Below, piece after piece: positions 1-13,478 of a stretch of 64,000 nt of DNA. Position 1 is the stretch's first letter; each line of letters starts with the position of its first letter. The position numbers and the translations under genes are program-made. The notes under the pieces were generated by a model that saw nothing but the letters and a program-made list of their open reading frames with translations, had not been told where the DNA came from and made no database searches. Source of the stretch: Eudromia elegans (taxonomy: Eukaryota > Chordata > Aves > Tinamiformes > Tinamidae); the NCBI GenBank assembly GCA_003342815.1, contig PTEX01000013.1, positions 2,733,067 to 2,797,066 of the forward strand, read 5' to 3'.

Positions 1-3000
1 GCTTTGCAGTCTGTGATCTCACCGGGGTCACCATCCAGCTGCCATCCAGCCCCTTGTCCTGCTCATCAGCACATCCTTGTGACCAGGCTGCCCGCTGGCC
101 GCCTCCATGGCCAGGGGACGGGGACGTGAACCAGCCCCTCCTGCAAAGACGCTCCCGAAACACGTGGCTCCGGGATTTGGCAGGGCCTGAAAGAAGGACC
201 TGAGTCTGGGAGGAAAAACAGATAAGTCTTTTCCAGACAAAACAGAGGTAAATTAAATAAATTAATAAATGAAGCCAGGAAAGCTACTGGATGCCAGACG
301 CTCCGTACATGAGCAAGGTGGCTGGGAATCCCCGTTGGGAGCCTGGCAAGCGTTTCCGTGGCCTCAGGGAGGTAACGACGTCTTTCACCATGACTCAGTA
401 CCGCTCAACATAAACTGCACAGAGACAGGCCCCTGCAAGGATGAGGGCGATTTCATCTCTCCCTCGCCTTTCAGGCAGAAACTTGCCTTCAGAATAAGGC
501 TGCTGCTTGTTTGTTCGGCTGGGCTCTGGGCAGAGGGCTGGCACTGCCGCTTTGAAGTCTTATCTTTGGTGGAAGTATCAGGAGGAGACCAGGAGAGAGC
601 AGAGCAAGAAGCACCGAAATCACGGGCAGGAGCAGAAGTGCCTTTCTGCAGCAGTTCTGGGCACTCTTCCTGCCTGCCCTACCCTGACACACCTCTTCCA
701 AATTCCCCTTCCAAAATTCCCCTTCTTGTGGCTTGCAAAAGCTTGGAACCATCCCAGGGAAAATGCCCGGCCGTGGGCAGATCCTCAGTCAGGAGAAACC
801 GATGCAACAAATGTAAACTAAGCTGCTCTACTGAAGAAGCCTCCTCAGGTATCCTCATGTGAAGAGAAGACTCTTTCTAGAAAAGTAACAAACTTCCTCT
901 CATTTTTCTCTGTCTATACTGTCTATACTACAGCAAAAGACACTCAAAGCAAACATCAGATCATCCTCTATGTTTTGTGCAGGACTAAGATGATTGTCAG
1001 TGCGTGCAAAATAACTACTGCTTTCTGAACATATTAAAAAATAAGAAAAAAAAGAGCAAGCTGGAAGAAGATAGTGAGCATAGTCCTGTACAGCCTTCTT
1101 GCTGACCATTTCAACTCACTCCACCAGCATACATCTAACAGCGAATTCTGCTACCCCCACAGTGCCAAAGAGACATCACCCATTCTGCCTTAGACAGTTA
1201 GTCAAATTAGCAGCAAATTCAGGCACAGCACCTCAGAGTAAGATAAGAAGTCAGTCAGTAAGGAAAGAACCAATTGTTATAAACTGGAGTAGAGAAGGTC
1301 AATTTGTTTTCCCTCTGTGATCTAAAGAACCTTCAGAGATGCTTCAAAAAGTTGGATTGAACAAGGAGTATTCTCATGAGACAGCGATATACACAAAACG
1401 CCATACCGTTTCCTGTGATACACAGCATCTATTGAGTACATGATGAAATACAAGGAAAGCCTGCTACCCTAAAACTCATACCACCCCAAATGAGATCAAC
1501 GCCATTTTTGTTCCTCATTCTAGTTTATCACAGCCTAGCCCAAACTTGCACTGATGCAAATCACTCCCCCTTAGAGTCCCCTGGAACCACACTATGGTGG
1601 CAAACAAAGACACAGTGTGAAGGCTTGGTGTGCGTGCATCACAACGCTTAGTCATGATGCAGTCATAGGCACCTTTACATCTTAGTAAACTGAAATAAAA
1701 CCCCCAGCCTCCCAAATTAGCTTTAAATCATGTCTTGAAAGGATGATCGCTTGGGCATAACAGCTCAAAGGAATTTCAAAGCAGGGCAAAGTAGAGTTAT
1801 GACACTTTTCATTAGGCTGTGAATTGCTTGTGTGGTTTTTTTTTCTTTGTATTTTTAATGGCATTACTTATTGTGTGAAAATCTCTAAAGCCATGTCTGA
1901 AACCTCAGGACCAAGAGTACAGAATTTATTAGCAATCCTACAAGAATAAAACTGTGACTTCAGCACTTCTGAGTCATTCTTAACATATGAGACATTTTCT
2001 GGAGAGCTAAACATTTGATCAACTGTATGAGAAATACCTGTGACAAAAAGAAAACATTTTATAAGTCAGAGATGTTGGTTACAAGCTTTCAAGCTTGTTT
2101 CATACTATGATTAATGAATATAAACCCCTGCAGTTGAGTAGGCACTTTATAATTCTGCTCTATAATTGCTAAAATATCTTTTTTAAAATTTCATGGGTTT
2201 GTTTACTTATTTCTTCCAAAGCAAAAAGGCGAGTACTCCTCACATCTTGCATAGTCTTTCATAACATAAGGCAAAACAAACTGTGAAAAGAACTGCAGAA
2301 CTGTACACAGACTGTAAATTTCAAACAAATGAAACACTTTGGTATTTTTTATTTCGACCACAGTTTGTTTGGATGGATAAGCACTGATGTTGGTTTTGTG
2401 CTTTTCAGGATTTTTTTTATATATTCTCCCTGTCTGACCATTAAATTACTGTGCTTTGAGACCTGATTCTCTATCACTGGTGCTAGCCCTGACTTTGGAA
2501 AGACCACATTCATCTGTCAGCATCTTTGAAAGATGATCTTAGACATCTTGATTGTTGCTGTCTATTTTTAAGTGTCTACAGTGCCTTCATTTTCAGAAAA
2601 TGCTGAATGTCGGTTCCCTGAAATGCATGATCTTTATACTTTTTTTTTTACTTCTTTTTTATGTGAAGGCAGACATCCAAAATATCTATCTGTTTTGATA
2701 GATCTTGCTTTTTAGGCTTCCATTTTTGTTAAATTCTCTGTCAGTATGCCAAGAAACACTGAATATTGGTATAATAAGGAGCAATAAAACCATTCTATTT
2801 TAGCCTTTCCGAGCTCCTGCAGACTTAATTTTTCTTTTCTTTTTTGCTATTATCAATAACACTTTGAGAAAGAACAAGATATTTCCTTTATGCAATTAAA
2901 CAGATGTCCATGAAGAAAATGCTAAAATTTCTAATTTCACTTCGGTGGTTGATGAGCAGACAGGCTAATTCCAACTGCTTAAAGGGTGCTTTCACTCTTT

Positions 3001-6000
3001 CACTTTATGCTTCCATTTTGTGAAGTTTCTTGCAAAACATATTAGCCTCTGTAAGAAATCTTCAATTCCCATGGAGAATTACGTTTCAAAATGATGCTCC
3101 GTGCTAGTAAGTAATATTTTTCCTGGGCTTCCACATATGGCAATATTTATCTTCAAAGTTTTCCTCCTTGGCTCGTAGGCTGGTTTGTAAACCAGATGGT
3201 CTTGTGTGGCCTAATTGTAAGATGATTTGTTGTGTGATTCAGTAGCATTGTTTATTTGTACAGTGGTTTGATGGAATTTGTAAACTGCATAATATTGTTT
3301 TACTGTGTTTTCTTTTATGAAAGAGCCACATCTTGCTCTGGCATTTGTGGCGGTGATTATAATTAAAAGTAGTTCTCAAGATACTTTGATCTCTGTTTGC
3401 TTTCTGCATTAAACTGGTAACATAAAAACAAAAAGTCCTCATTTAAGCAGAGAATCAGTGCAAAGTTTGAAAGCTGAGTGACTATACCAAGTTTTATCCT
3501 ACAAAAATAGCTATAATCAAACAAATAAGACATTAAATTAAACGGTGGAATTGTGATGGCTTTTCAGCAGTGTCAACTCTCTTATTTGTTTGCAGCTAAC
3601 CTTTTAGTCCCCCTTGAATGAACCTCCTTCATATGATTTCTGTAGAGATATATTTTTTGCCTTTCAAGACAAAAATAGCTTTGTCCTATTTGATCACTGC
3701 ATATGGTTGCTTGTATTCATACGGGTATTATTTAGCTGTGAATATATTTAAGTTGCCAAGTCTATAAAAAGATCTAAGAGCATTCTGGCCTTACCACTCA
3801 GTTTACATCATGAAATGTTCCTTCAAGGTTCTGCTTGGCTTCTGGTAAACAGGTTTGTGAAGAAACAGCTTGGAGAACAAGGGTACCAAGCTAAGGAGTC
3901 TGGGAGGCTTCTTTATGTTGTGGAACGTAGTGTCAAGCCAACTCACTTCACTTAAATTCACATATCTCCTGGCTATTGTTGGCATATGTGGAGCACTGAC
4001 TGCCTCATTTCAGTTCCTTATTCTTTTTAAACAAATGCCCACATCATGTACAAGAAAATCATCACCGTACTGAACCAACTCTCAGAAGACAGGCGAGAGA
4101 GTGAAGAGATGTAAGAAACAGGCTTGATTTTTAGCCTCTGGAAATAGTTCCTGTAAAGGAGAGGCTGAACACAATGACTGAGTCTTCAGTAATGTAGCTG
4201 GTTCTGTACTAACTGTGTGTTAAAGTATCTTCAGGACTGCTGACTATAATTTCTCAGTGTCATTGCATTTCTCGTCAGCAGAAAGTAAAGGCTGTTGTTC
4301 CCTTAAAATTCCCTCAGATGTGTTTTGTCTTGGTGCTGTACCTTTGTGCTTGCCATATATTGGCATATGTACTTCTCTGTAAGGTCCTTGCGAGGAATGG
4401 ATAACAATTGATAAACCAAGTATTTTTTATATGCACTGGGAATTGTTTTAGTACTGAGATGCTGAGGATGCAAGCTCTAGAAAGTGTTTTACAACAGATT
4501 AGAGAAAAAAGCAGAAGAATAAAAAAGTCCTCTAAACAAAACATGTAATTATTCCAGCAGGACTTAGAGATATAACAGTGACTTACACAAAAAGGCTACA
4601 AGAGTCTCATCGATCTTCTGTTCTTGGTTTTGGTGTCACCTAATTTTCATTCTTTCTTGTTCTCTGTGATCATTTTTCCCTCCTAGATCAGCTTCCTTCA
4701 AGCTCATATTTTCTTTTTCTGTTGAACATCAAGATGTGCTTGAACATAGTCTGAATTCTCTTCAGACCTACCTTACGTCAATGGTCTACTTCATTCTCAT
4801 GTCAGGTTGCAACTTCTCAGCAGTGAATAAAAAGCCAAATGGAGATGAGGAGCACAGAAAAATTAGATCAGTTAGAGCAGAGTGTGTCTCTTTTCAGAAG
4901 AGTCAAATGTGCCAGCAGCATGTCCCAGTGGCTTGAACAGAGTATTGGCACTGCAGTTCTTCATACTTTTTTCAAAAAGTGGGGGGACTTGAATTGTGCG
5001 CCAGTATTTTCAGAAAAGTCACATATACAGGTGAATCAGCTCACACTAGGATATGGGAAGAGGGGGTTATTATTTTTGCAGAGAATACTGTCAAGACTGA
5101 AAGTTATTTGTTTCCTAAGAATTTTTCTGTTTTTCAGCAACAAACTGAAAACCTGAAATTATCATTCTTGTTTTTTAAACATCAAAAAAGAAAGAGGAAA
5201 AATCTTTGACATGGGAGGATTTTTATGATCTGTTTGGACTAGAGAGGAAAGTCTTTCCTGGGTACAGAACATATTCTGAATCGAAAAGTCACATAGGACA
5301 CAATTTGACTCTCATCACTGCTTTATTCCAGCTATTCAGCAGACTCAAGTAGACCTTGCTGTGTTAATCCAACATGGCTCACGGTTTCAAGCTTTTTTTC
5401 ACAGTCAGGAACATTGAAAACTCGCTTTCATGTTTGAAATGAAAGTTGAGATATAACTGTATGACCCCAACAACCTAGAGTGCATGTGACTGAATTCTGC
5501 CTTCAAGCTAAACTATGAATGCATAGTATTTCTGATTGGAGAATATGAAGCAAATATACTCTCTTGTTGTCCCAGAAGTGAAAGATATCTCCACAAAGTC
5601 TGATAAAACTTTGCAGATAAGTTTATCTTTGGGCTGAGTTCCAGTATGGAAAAGAGTTCAGCCTGAAAATGATTAGAAAGAGCTACAAGCAACCAAAGAG
5701 CATAGTTTCCCCTAAGTTCAGCAGGATAATATGCACATGCAATACACAAAGCACAGAGGAACTGAAGCCTATATTAAATGCTGTGTGCCTTTGTTTTCAG
5801 TTCTGTTGGGTATATTAGAATAATAGCAATACTTTGCAAGATGTTGCAGTTTAAGTAAGAATAAGATCAATTTCCTTCTTTGGTAATTATCATATATTGC
5901 TGTTTTATTATTTTGGAGATATGTTTCAAATACAAAGTCAAATGCGTAATATGGATTCTTTTACGTAAGCTATTGCACCAATTGGTGGTCAAACAGTTTT

Positions 6001-8590
6001 TAAAAGCACACACCCTATATGTAAAGTTGCCAGTTGAATGACAAACTGGGCCTGACTTTTCTTGTCTACATGTCATTAAATCCTGGTTTGTTCCCCACTA
6101 AAATAGCCAGAGTAAAGCTAACATAAGAGAGCTGGGACGAAGACCAATCAGTTCAACTCAGTTGCCTCCAAAAGTCATTTCCTGCATAAGCAACACAAGT
6201 TACAAAAACAACCTGCTCTTGCTGGAGTAACCCAGAAGTGAAAAAAGCTCTGAAATTTCCTTTCTTCCTCCCTAGGGCCATACAGTAAGATTGCTAAGAA
6301 TATAACTAGTGAAGCTGTCCAGATACCGCAATGATACTTAACAGCGAGAGGGAGAGACTTATGAATACCAAAGAAAGCATACTTTATAAACATTACAGTC
6401 CAATGCACATTTTAAAGAGCCCTTAATTCACATATGTCACTTCAATCTATGCATCCACACAGATGGATCAAGTATGAAATGATTCCTTCCTTTCCTCATG
6501 TGTAAATTCTTGTTTGCTGCTGTACAGATGTGCTTTTCATATCTTCAGCGTCGGATATATATTTTTGTATACATAATTCAGTGACTTCTGGTGATAGACT
6601 GCCTGCATGGTGGCAGCAAGTCGCTGATTCCTCCAACACTGCTTACAAAAGAGGAAGAAGTTAGTTAAGATTGAGGACAAGTTGATGGGTGGGATGCGCC
6701 TCAGCATGTACCAGAGTTCAGCCAAGGTGCAACGCTGTCTGGAAACCCCTGGTTTGCTTTCTACCTGTCATCTTGCTATTGAGAGGTTGAGCAAGGAGCA
6801 ACATATTTCCCTCCAAAAAGTATCTGGAGAATGGCTAGGCTATTACGTCTGGGTCTGACCTGGGATAAAAGGAGCCTGGAGAGCAGGGTGAGGGCAAGCG
6901 TACACAGAATGCCTGGTAGAGGTTGGGTTATGAAGCTAGCGTACTACAGCAGGACAAATTTGTGGGTTGGAGACAGGTGCAAGAAATGTCATTTCCCGGG
7001 TCATGGCTAGTGAAGCCATGCAATGAAGCAACTTATCTCAGCTGGAAAAGCAGGTGAAACCCATGGATTGAGGAGCAAGTGCTGACATGAAACTAACTTA
7101 TCCTATCTAGGAAGAGTTACAGAAGCAGAGCTGATACAGACAGCTTGGTGTGGATTAACTAATCAAACTCGTATAACTATATGAAGCACTGGAACCCAGG
7201 ATAGAAATCCCACTATGGGATTAATTGATTAGTCTGAGAAATCCACCTCTAGGAGGAAGGTCTGTTCAATAACATAGCTATTTGGATGTGTCCTGAGGGT
7301 TTTGTGGAAGACAAAATGTATTTGCATTATTTATATGGATTGGCAGTATTGAGAGCACATTTGAGATCCTATTTTGTGCCCAGCTTGCAGAGAACCTGAA
7401 TGGGTTACAGAACTGTGTAAAAAGACTTGGCAAGAAAGCAACTCATGGTTTTAGCTCTGGAGGTCTCTTGCTCAGTTCTTGGGATATTGGCTGAATTTTC
7501 GAATACCTGATAGACAATATATGTTACTGCAAATCAGTGAAGGTACTTTTGACACTAAAACTGAGGTCTGAAGAGCAGTTGGGGTGTTTAGTTACTAGAA
7601 GTGTTACTTACAGTCTTGTTAATAGCTCATTTTAATTATATCTCCTGTCTGATATAGACCTCAAAACATATTAACGACTTTCAGTTATTCCCCGATAGAA
7701 CTCTATCTCCCTTAAGATTCCTCTATTCCAAGGCAAAGTGATGAGAAATAGGAGCAGCCCTTTGTACTATGCAACCACAGCCAAGGCCAAAGCAAAAAGT
7801 GCAGGAAAATCCAGCGCTATTTTCCTATGGCTACATTTAGGACTTGTACTTTATGCTGACATAATCCTTCTGTTGTATTCAACTTTGCTGCTCTGCTTTC
7901 TGTGACCTGGCTCTGCCTAAATCAATTGGCTGCATCTGAGACTTAAGAACTGCAATGATTCATCCCCTGTGTTACACACATCATAACTAGATATCAATGT
8001 GGAAAAAAAAATCATATTCTTGTTTACAGTATATTGCCTTTTTTTGTCGCAGAAGAAGTGGAGGAAACAACACATTTTGAAACTCTCCAAACCCATATTT
8101 CACTACCAAATATTCAAAAATTGATCCAGACCACCTCTTTGAGAACAGGTTACACACTGCAGTGGAATGCATAACTTGCCCATGAACTGCTGCATATTTT
8201 GTCTTTCCTATTTACATTTTTCCAAACGGTGGAGGAGGTGGGAGAGAGGAGGAGGAAAGCAGGTTTTTCCAGAAAAAGATTTTTTTTGCTTATAATGGAT
8301 GAGATAAATCTACATGTCCCTGGAGATGACCGACAAGTTTACACTAGGAACTGGAATGAAACCATCAGCTCATTTCACATGGGTTCCATCAGATGGCATA
8401 AACCCCATCACACCAGTCCCACACTGCTGGTCTTTTAATCACATAAGAATGAGGTGACCTAAGGGCTTAGTATCCCAATATTAATTTGCTGGGAGCTAGC
8501 ATGATGTGTAGGGATACTCTGGCTGCTTCTAACTGCCATTACAACCAAAGGCACTTAGGTCTCTAAGTCCTTCTAGCTCAGGAAGAAATA
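1..8590. other. Intergenic DNA downstream of TGFB2, no gene recognised
   Basis: The first 860 bases are relatively GC-rich and contain the longest open frame of the window (269-862, plus strand, 197 codons), which matches nothing I know and has no gene context. From about 1,900 to 5,300 the sequence is AT-rich with many T runs. A small inverted repeat, ACAAGCTT-TC-AAGCTTGT, sits at 2081-2098. I see no exon series, tRNA or transposon ends here. Conserved non-coding elements cannot be recognised without alignment. Confidence 0.6.
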
Positions 8591-8618
8591 ACAAAACAAA
8601 ACAAAACAAAACAAAACA
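8591..8618. repeat. (AAAAC)n microsatellite
   Basis: About five tandem copies of a five-base AAAAC unit on the plus strand, about 50 bp from the end of the CR1 fragment. Confidence 0.95.
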
Positions 8619-8670
8619 CCACTGCCAGACTTGCTCCCAGACTCTTGAATGCAGGAACTTATGGCACCTT

Positions 8671-9226
8671 AGAATCATAGAATCATTACAGTTCGAAAAG
8701 ACCTTCGAGATCATCGAGTCCAGCTCTAAACCCTTCAAACCCTTTAAACCATGTCCCTAAGTGCCTCATGTACATGTTTCTTGAACACTGTCAGGGACGG
8801 AGAGTCCACCGCTTCACTAGGCAGCCTCTTCCAATATTTGTCTATTCTTTCCATGTAGAAATTCTTCCTAATGTCTAACCTGAACCTCCCCTGGTGCAAC
8901 TTGAGGTCGTTTCCTCTCATTCTATCTGTAGTTATTATGGAGAAGAGATTGACTCCTGTCTCACTACAACCTCCTTTAAGGTAGTTGTAGAGAGTGATAA
9001 GGGCCCCCCGCCGAGTCTCCTCCAGACTAAATAACCCCAGCTCCCTCAGCCGCTCTTCGTAAGGTCTGTGCTCCAGGCCCTTCACCAGCTTCGTTGCCCA
9101 TCTTCAGACACACTACAGCACCCCAAATGTCTTTCTTGTGGTGAGGGGCCCAAAACTGAACACAGTACTTGAGGTGCCCCAAGTACGAGGGAACGATCAC
9201 TCCCCTGGTCCTGCTGGAACCTTGAG
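8671..9226 (-). mobile_element. CR1 LINE fragment (3' end with ORF2 tail)
   Basis: This is a 5'-truncated copy of a CR1 non-LTR retrotransposon, inserted with its 3' end toward low coordinates. The terminal bases on the plus strand, AGAATCATAGAATCATT, are the reverse complement of the ATTCTATG-type 3' end of avian CR1. In the minus strand, 8744-9085 is still an open frame of 113 codons encoding the C-terminal end of the reverse transcriptase ORF. It contains the familiar [34 protein letters not shown] and [12 protein letters not shown] blocks and ends ALRDMV before TAA. Sequence from 9086 to about 9226 matches the preceding part (TTTTGGGCCCCTCACCAC in minus sense). The endonuclease and most of the RT domain are missing, so it cannot move by itself. 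The upper boundary is approximate. Confidence 0.92.
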
Positions 9227-11959
9227 GCCTTACACACCCCAGCGCTGAATGTGGCCATTAAAGTTTGTTTATAAACCAGTTGCTGGGCCTAACCAGATTT
9301 TGGAAAAGGGGTTCAGGCTCAAACATTACATCAGAGCTCTAACCACCTGATTTCAGACTTCGGTAAAACGTGGACTCCCACATTAACATTCTGGTTTGGT
9401 CCATCTCTAATTGGCTGCAAGGCACATTATGTAAGAACTTTGTTCTTCACCTCACAGCGTGTTTCACTGCATAAAAAGACTCGAGCCCCATTTGACATTT
9501 ATGTCTAGCCTGTTCCTTATCGTATGGCAAATGTTTTTGCTATAGGACATATGATGTTTTTAAAGGGGAGGAGACTACAGTACCTACAAACAGTACTGAG
9601 CCCCAGAGACAGGTGACTAATGACCCTTCCTCCTTCCTGCCACCATCTTGGTTGGGCATCAACACACTCTATTCAAAGGCAACATTTGTTTCTTGGACCA
9701 TCACATGTTTTAAGAAAGGTTTATACCCAAGGGATACTGTATTGGATTACAACAGGTTACTTCATTAAATGAGCATATCAAATTTGATTGGAAGTTCTCA
9801 TCAGCTTTCTGTTCCATTTAATTTTATTTTTATACAGATGAAGAAATTACTGTTACACCCATACCCACTGACAAGCCAACTACATTACTTCACATCTACT
9901 TTATAACCACATATAATTACATAACCGCTCAGTTTATTTTCTTCCAGAACTCATGGCTCCTCATAGAATCTGTTCCGTCTGATCTAAGAGGCAGATTTTG
10001 GCCTAAAAACTGGTTTTCAAGACATTTACATGGTTTGGGGTTTTTTTTCCCATATTGAATATTCCACATTTATTAACCACAGTTCAATTCAAGCAGAGCA
10101 GCAAGGGGTTCACTGGTACAGCCTGGAGAGACTGTGTTAATGAAGGGAAAAGGCAAACCCCACAGCAAAATATTCTGCATAAATACTTTACTTTCATTTG
10201 GGCGTAGCTCTTTGATTACATCTCATTATCGTGGGGCAGCTCCCACTTTTTTCAGCTCCACACTATAAACCTCTCTGAGTACAGAGTGTTCTCTCCACTT
10301 GGTGCCTCCTTAATTATCTACGCAACCAAGATTCTAGCTAAAAACTCCCATCAACATTTCTCCTCAAACTCTCTCAAAATTCATTGATTTCAGAAATAAA
10401 GCAGCCGGAACTACAATGCAGTCTCATCTGCAAAAAGTCTGTGAGGGCCACCTTTCACAAGGATGGGGCTGGCAGATTACATTCATGTCAAAAGTATGTA
10501 ATTATAGTTACATATGTAACTAAAAATAGAATGAAAATTAGTATCTGACAATGTTTGCAGGACCACATTTTATGCTAGTATAAACTCACTGAAATCAATT
10601 AAGACAGACCACTATACAACTGGAGTATAACTGTGGTTAAATGACCCCGAAGATTGTTTTTATGCTCATCCCAAATTGCATTCTTAAACACATATTCACA
10701 GACCACGGGGGCCATTTGTTATAATTTATCACAATAACACTAAACAATTTGGCATAAACATATCCTTTCTCCCATGCCAAGAAATGCTATGCACCCCTTA
10801 GATCTCTGAGAAGCCACCAGGAGCAGCAGATGTTCAACCCTTCTTGCGAGCAGCCTCAATGTGGAAGCATTTTCATGGATGATTTTATCAACTTCTAAGA
10901 GTCGATAAAAGTTATATCCTGCAGCCCTTCCTCCTGTGAGTTTTATTTATTCTTCACATGGCTGGAGCTGCAGAAGGCCTAGTAAAGCAAAGCTCTTTGA
11001 TTTTATTTGCTTAGATAATGCGACTGCGTATTGCAGAGCACTCTAAGAGAGGCTTGCAATAAACTGCAGAATCTTATTTCCTGTCGAAGGAAACCACTTC
11101 CATGAAGCTACAGGTCTGCTGTTAGCAAACCGAAATTACTGTGGTGGTAGCAAAGCCATTATTTCCCACATTCACATTGCCAGGGACAGAAATAATGCCT
11201 GGGTAGGGCCACGATGCTTGTGGAGTCCCAGGATGCCGAGGTGGGAAGGGGCGATGCTCCCTTAATACTCTAAGTATCTCCGGAGGTGGAGATGCCACAA
11301 GCACCAGGGAACAGCAGTTCCAGCACCTGGCCACCCTGGCTGCAAAAGTCTCCATGTCCCGCATTCCAGGTTGTGCTTCCCATCCAAAACACAACCTCAC
11401 CCTGTACATGAGCTGGTATAGAGTGCAAAATTAACAGCTCCACTTGGCTCTGCTGAAGGATGTCATGGTGTGAGACCCCAAGAAGCAGACTTGGATCACC
11501 TTCACACCTCCCACGGCACTGCAGAAACAAGGAACAAGCTGGTTTGAGACCCATTGGATCTGAGTTTCAACTCAGTACTGAAGATAAAAGCCACCATCTA
11601 CAGCCACATAACTGCAGGCAAAGAGGCTCTGGATGAGCAGTGCATGATTTGGACGAGGGCCGTGTCGGGTAAAGCCTCTCCCACCCACGCAGCCTCTGCC
11701 CTGGGTTTGCAGGGGACACTGCTGTTCCCAACAGACTGAGCCATTTCTTTTCTGTGAACTACCAACTATTTTGCAGGCACTCCGGGTAGAAGCGGTCCAC
11801 TCTTACCCTAGATGGTTTTCTTAACCTCGGTCTACGCCACACCATGTCAAGGTTGCACACACGAAAAAATGAAAATGCTTTGCACTGATTTGGCTGAGAC
11901 AGAGCTAAGGAATTTGCTGCTTCAGAAAAGTACTGCCATAGGAAAGCAACACCAGAATA
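9227..11959. other. Intergenic DNA between CR1 and TGFB2 3' end
   Basis: No gene, repeat family or RNA is recognised. Open frames near 11,122-11,554 on the minus strand overlap one another in different frames and have no known motif. The stretch 11,100-11,760 is more GC-rich than its surroundings. Confidence 0.5.
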
Positions 11960-11971
11960 TAATTGAAATAA

Positions 11972-11977
11972 TTTATT
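11972..11977 (-). terminator. Distal poly(A) signal AATAAA (candidate TGFB2 3' end)
   Basis: On the minus strand this reads TAAATAAATTATTTC. Sequence just beyond the expected cleavage point contains CTGGTGTTGC, a GU-rich downstream element candidate. It lies about 3.33 kb after the stop codon. Confidence 0.5.
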
Positions 11978-12538
11978 TACCACTAGAGCACCACAAAAAC
12001 AGACATACAATGTGTTAAAATACAGAGTAATCGATCACCAAAGTACAACACAGCTGTCCTTAAGTTTCTTTTTTTTTTTTCCTTTAAACCATGCCAACCA
12101 TACAATTGTATTGTTGTTAAACACGCAGAAAAAATGCTGTCCTAACCCACTCAGCTAAGTGCTAAGATTCCCCCTCAACCCTATCCAAGCCCGCTGGGTC
12201 CAATTTTTCAAGGGGCTGCACATTTCCTGCCAAGTGTTGGGTATCACCAGATCTCGGTGACTTTGCAGAGAGACAGTGGTAACCATCTCTTCTCTGGTAC
12301 AAGGTCTTTGAGCAGTTGAAGTCCCATCTAACTGTCATTCGGGAGATTTAAATCAGATCTGAGAGGTGCTGAGGCCTCACAATATCCCCCCGCCCTGTAC
12401 AGGGGAATTTCATCCAGGAGTTTTGCACACTGGAGGATCAGGCCTAGTGTCCTTGATAACTAGAGGGAAATACATGTTTAATAACTCCCTTCTCCCCAGG
12501 CTGTAGGAGCTTTATATTAAGAGCATTTCAATCACTGT

Positions 12539-12545
12539 CAGTGCA
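12539..12545 (-). promoter_or_regulatory. Possible miR-148/152 seed match in distal 3' UTR
   Basis: The mRNA-sense bases are TGCACTG followed by A, an 8-mer match to the miR-148/152 family. It counts only if the long 3' UTR is used. A seven-base match can arise by chance in 3 kb, so this is tentative. Confidence 0.3.
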
Positions 12546-13462
12546 TTTTTGAGGAAAAAAAAAGTAAAAACAAAAATATATCTGATTCTGGGGTAATGAC
12601 TTAAAGAAATAATGTTTTATACTTAGATTCAGAGAGCAAAAACTCCAAACCCAAGCTGAAACTTCCAGCTGCGTCCAGCGCATAGTGAGTACAGCTGGAC
12701 AACCACGGTGTCTCATATTCAGCAAGCTTCAAAACTGGCTTTGAGCTGCATTAGCATGATAGAGATTGACAAAAATGTCTTTAAGGTGTTCAAAATGTGT
12801 TAATCTTTGCTACCTTTCCTGCGCAACAAAAACACAGTTCTCATACTGAACCTGATTAAACTACTTTTGCTGTTTTGTGCAGCAAAATCCAGAGTATTTA
12901 CTACCCTGAGGAGTTTCACTGAGTTCAGTGCCTCTTCTTGTTGGAGTAAATCTGACTTATGCAAGTGTTAGCAGGACAGGTTTTTCGCTTGTTAATCTTA
13001 ACTCACTAAATAAATCAAAAGTCTAACATACCTCCTCCTCTGCGCTGAGTCAATGCGTGGGATTAGACCCTCTGCGGGGCTACATTTCCATGTAGGCAAC
13101 AAACATAGGCTCTACTGAAGTCCAGAGAGCAACGTGTGCAAGCCGCTGCGGTACTTCAGTTTTACATCAGTGTTCTGCTGAAGTTAAAGAAATTGCACTT
13201 CTTAAAACTGAAAGCTCAGGAGCATCTTCCTGATAGCATTTAGGTCAATGACAGAAAACGTCCTTCTCATCCACAAAGTTTGTTTCTAGCACAGGTTCGA
13301 GCTTTGCCGCGCAAAACCATTTATCATGTGAAATGAACTGAGTGTCTTCACGACTTTTTTGCTCATTTAGTTTGGGGCATTTTTTTACATTAAATCAATG
13401 AGGCAGGTCTTTTGCACAAGCATGCAAACAAGAAGATCCTAGGAATCTGATTGTTTTTCCTT

Positions 13463-13478
13463 AAAAAAAAAAAAAAAA
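13463..13478. repeat. Poly(A) run in plus strand
   Basis: About 16 A residues within the presumed 3' UTR; in TGFB2 mRNA sense this is a U run. Confidence 0.85.

Noticed and set aside
2081-2098. ACAAGCTT-TC-AAGCTTGT inverted repeat as a terminator
   Set aside because: Eight-base arms in AT-rich vertebrate intergenic DNA arise by chance often enough, and hairpin terminators are not used by RNA polymerase II.
6537-7100. Segment considered as a solo LTR or SINE
   Set aside because: No terminal inverted TG/CA ends, direct target duplications or polymerase III boxes were recognised.
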